Source of the DNA: JAJBWD01 sp041670885
Lineage (GTDB): Bacteria > Bacillota > Clostridia > Clostridiales > Clostridiaceae
NCBI GenBank assembly: GCA_041670885.1
Contig: JBAXYJ010000137.1
Coordinates: 1-7,595 of the forward strand
Length of the DNA: 7,595 nucleotides
Direction of reading: 5' to 3'
The stretch's first letter is position 1, and every line of letters starts with the position of its first letter. Under the pieces are notes generated by a model. The model did not search any database, was not told the DNA's origin, and saw only the letters and a list, made by a program, of their open reading frames with translations. Position numbers and translations under genes: made by a program. Shown here piece by piece: positions 6,161-7,595 of the stretch.

Positions 6161-6190
6161 TTATCTGAAATTATGGAAATCATATATAAT
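6161..6190 (+). promoter_or_regulatory. Candidate sigma-A promoter for the NlpC/P60 gene
   Basis: TATAAT at 6185-6190 is a perfect -10. TTATCT at 6161-6166, 18 bases upstream, matches the -35 consensus in only three of six positions. A start near 6197 would give a leader of about 140 bases. In AT-rich DNA a TATAAT alone is weak evidence. Confidence 0.3.
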
Positions 6191-6336
6191 AAAGAAATTG
6201 CATAAATCATAAATCAACCTTTTCAGCTTAAAAAAATGTTGATAATTCGTTATTTTTAAACAGAAAATCATACCAAAGGTAATCATGTAATTTCCTTAAT
6301 AAGCAGTTAATAACAAAATAATAGAGGTGGATAAAC

Positions 6337-7215
6337 ATGGATTTTTATAAAAGCTATAAATTAGTAGAAGATGCTGATGGCTTTACCCTTGAGATATATT
6401 TGGATCCTAATTCTGCAGAGTTTTCTCTGGAAAATTTAAAAGAGAATAAGGATAGTAAACTTAAACTTGATCAGCAGATTAAAAAGTTTGTTCAGGAAAA
6501 ATTCTCGGATATTAAGATTAATTCCGTAAAGCTGATAGTTGGCTCTCTTGTGGTTGGAACTATTTCTTATCTTCCCGGCACCGCTGCCTTTGCAGCTACA
6601 GCAAGCCCAGCAGTAGTTGCCATTGACGCTGCAGCAACTGTTAAGGCATCCAGCTTAAATATGCGCAGCGGACCATCAACAGGTTACTCAATAATGCATG
6701 TATTATGGCAGGGAAATACTGTTAAAGTTATTGGAGAATCCTCCGGCTGGTATCAGATCAGATTATCAGATGGAAGAGTTGGATGGGCAAGCGGTCAGTA
6801 CCTGAGCCTAAATAATCAGGCGGGCACAAGACAGCAGAAGGTGGATGCAGTCATTGCCTATGCAAAATCCTTTATAGGTCTGCCTTATGTTTATGGCGGT
6901 GATTCCCCAAGTGACGGGGGATTTGATTGCTCGGGCTTTACAAAATATGTTTTTGGTAATTATGGGTACACATTAAACCGCATATCCAAGGATCAGGCTT
7001 TAAACGGAACATATGCATCAAGGGCCTATCTGCAGCCCGGAGATTTAATTTTCTACTCCTTTGAAGGAAATGGAGTTATCAGCCATGTAGGTATATACCT
7101 GGGAAACGGCAGGATGATACACAGCCCCAAAACAGGAGATACTGTTAAGATAACCGATGTAACCACAAGCTATTGGAGGGACCGATATGTAACTGCACGA
7201 AGAATAATTCAATAA
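6337..7215 (+). CDS. SH3-domain NlpC/P60 (C40) cell-wall peptidase
   Basis: This is a 292-residue protein. Residues 1-60 are a charged N-terminal region (DFYKSYKLVEDADGFTLEIYLDP, then a Lys/Glu-rich helix). A hydrophobic segment at 64-80 (VKLIVGSLVVGTISYLP) is followed by AFA-A at 84-87, which resembles a signal cleavage site. Residues 101-157 are a bacterial SH3 domain (LNMRSGPSTGYS, then GWYQIRLSDGRVGWASGQYL). Residues 166-290 are NlpC/P60, with catalytic Cys198 in FDCSGF, His250 in ISHVGIYLG and a third polar residue at His262 in MIHSP. Such enzymes cut peptide bonds in peptidoglycan stems, usually gamma-D-Glu-diamino acid bonds, and the SH3 domain binds the wall. The export segment is internal rather than at the extreme N-terminus. 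I recall similar heads on clostridial wall proteins, but their role is unknown. The ribosome site GAGGTGG lies 6 bases upstream. The gene is monocistronic, with its own terminator. The catalytic domain is intact. Confidence 0.9.
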   Translation: MDFYKSYKLVEDADGFTLEIYLDPNSAEFSLENLKENKDSKLKLDQQIKKFVQEKFSDIKINSVKLIVGSLVVGTISYLPGTAAFAATASPAVVAIDAAATVKASSLNMRSGPSTGYSIMHVLWQGNTVKVIGESSGWYQIRLSDGRVGWASGQYLSLNNQAGTRQQKVDAVIAYAKSFIGLPYVYGGDSPSDGGFDCSGFTKYVFGNYGYTLNRISKDQALNGTYASRAYLQPGDLIFYSFEGNGVISHVGIYLGNGRMIHSPKTGDTVKITDVTTSYWRDRYVTARRIIQ

Positions 7216-7232
7216 AATAATTATATAATGCT

Positions 7233-7262
7233 CAGCTTTTCTCCAAAAGGAAACTGTTTTTT
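7233..7262 (+). terminator. Rho-independent terminator after the NlpC/P60 gene
   Basis: CAG-C-TTTTCT (7233-7242) pairs with AGGAAACTG (7248-7256), with one bulged C and one G-U pair, around a 5-base loop. Six Ts follow at 7257-7262. It starts 17 bases after the stop codon. Confidence 0.75.
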
Positions 7263-7545
7263 GCCCTATAGCTATTGGTACTCGATTCAGTTGTCATCAG
7301 TAACCCCTAATATAAGACAACAGATATTTAACTGGATAAACAGAAATCTGCTGAATACTAAGCTATAAAAATTACATATTATTTATTATAATCAGTAAAA
7401 CGGCTGCGACAAAAGAAACAGCAGAAAGCGTTATGGAAGGCTAGAACTGTTTCTAATAACTTATAATAAGTTAGGCTTCAAGGTAAAAGAGCTAATAAAG
7501 CAAGAAAATTAGTTAAAGAATTAATGGAAGAGGAAAGTGAGGTGA
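7263..7545. other. Degenerate stretch without a recognisable gene
   Basis: All frames are broken by stops and no start with a good ribosome site was found. Short open pieces exist, for example SVTPNIRQQIFNWINRNLL ending in TAA at about 7366-7368, and a Lys/Arg-rich piece between about 7455 and 7550. None resembles a family I know. Because a TnpB end follows, part of this may be decayed transposon DNA; that is inference. Confidence 0.35.
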
Positions 7546-7595
7546 GTAATTGATAAGTGGTATCCTTCATCTAAAACTTGTCATGAATGTGGATA
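7546..7595 (+). mobile_element. tnpB: IS200/IS605-type TnpB fragment, zinc-finger region (runs off window)
   Basis: The frame from 7546 reads VIDKWYPSSKTCHECGY to the window end. This is the strongly conserved block before the C-terminal zinc finger of TnpB (OrfB) proteins: (V/I)D+WYPSSK.C..CG, holding the first CxxC pair. TnpB is the RNA-guided nuclease encoded by IS200/IS605 and IS607 elements. Here the same frame meets TGA at 7543-7545, with further stops at 7528-7530 and 7519-7521. The conserved central region (catalytic Asp, Glu) that should precede the block is absent. The visible part is therefore a 5'-truncated or decayed copy. How far it continues downstream cannot be seen. Confidence 0.75.

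Larger units (their letters stand above)
6014..6336. other. Gene-free stretch between Nudix pseudogene and NlpC/P60 gene
   Basis: No reading frame longer than about ten codons with a ribosome site was seen on either strand. It holds the - strand terminator at 6109-6139 and a candidate + strand promoter at 6161-6190, followed by an AT-rich leader of about 140 bases. The GAGGTGG ribosome site at 6324-6330 serves the next gene. Confidence 0.6.

Noticed and set aside
1..7595. Search for CRISPR arrays, tRNA or rRNA genes and phage attachment sites
   Set aside because: No regularly spaced repeats, tRNA-like cloverleaf ends or rRNA blocks were seen.

Overview
The window is AT-rich, with strong GG(A)GG ribosome-binding sites and intrinsic terminators. 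It carries families typical of endospore-forming, low-GC Gram-positives: a DUF2680 protein and an SH3/NlpC-P60 wall hydrolase. The best fit is Clostridium or a close relative. The assignment rests on gene families, base composition and one perfect Spo0A box, not on a marker gene.

Layout. The + strand opens with the 3' end of a DUF2680 gene and its terminator (354-393). A gene-poor stretch to 664 follows; it holds a short group II intron-like fragment and a Spo0A box. Next is a DUF4213/DUF364 'putative heavy-metal chelation' protein (665-1408). Behind it lie two tandem, translationally coupled glycoside hydrolase family 68 genes (1512-3020 and 3026-4255), closed by a 15-bp perfect hairpin terminator. 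Immediately after that terminator is the last dozen codons of a second DUF364 gene plus its own terminator. The GH68 pair is therefore bracketed by two copies of a DUF364 3' end.

On the - strand are a SAM-dependent methyltransferase (4526-5149) and, upstream of it, a decayed Nudix hydrolase (5345-6013) with two frameshifts and an in-frame stop. A - strand terminator with no gene behind it sits at 6109-6139. The + strand resumes with a 292-aa SH3 + NlpC/P60 peptidase (6337-7215) and its terminator. A degenerate stretch follows, and the window ends inside the zinc-finger end of an IS200/IS605-type TnpB, of which only about 50 bases are visible.

How it works together. The only clear functional unit is the GH68 pair. 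Both proteins keep the three catalytic residues, so both are predicted to act on sucrose (hydrolysis and/or fructosyl transfer). They resemble the Gram-negative-type GH68 enzymes more than Bacillus SacB, and neither has a signal peptide. The first carries an extra domain of about 100 residues of unknown function. A sequence resembling a late-sporulation (sigma-K) promoter lies just upstream. A spore-linked role is possible but is inference. The rest looks like a mosaic accessory region with several relics: DUF364 tail, Nudix pseudogene, intron-like piece, transposase end and orphan terminator.
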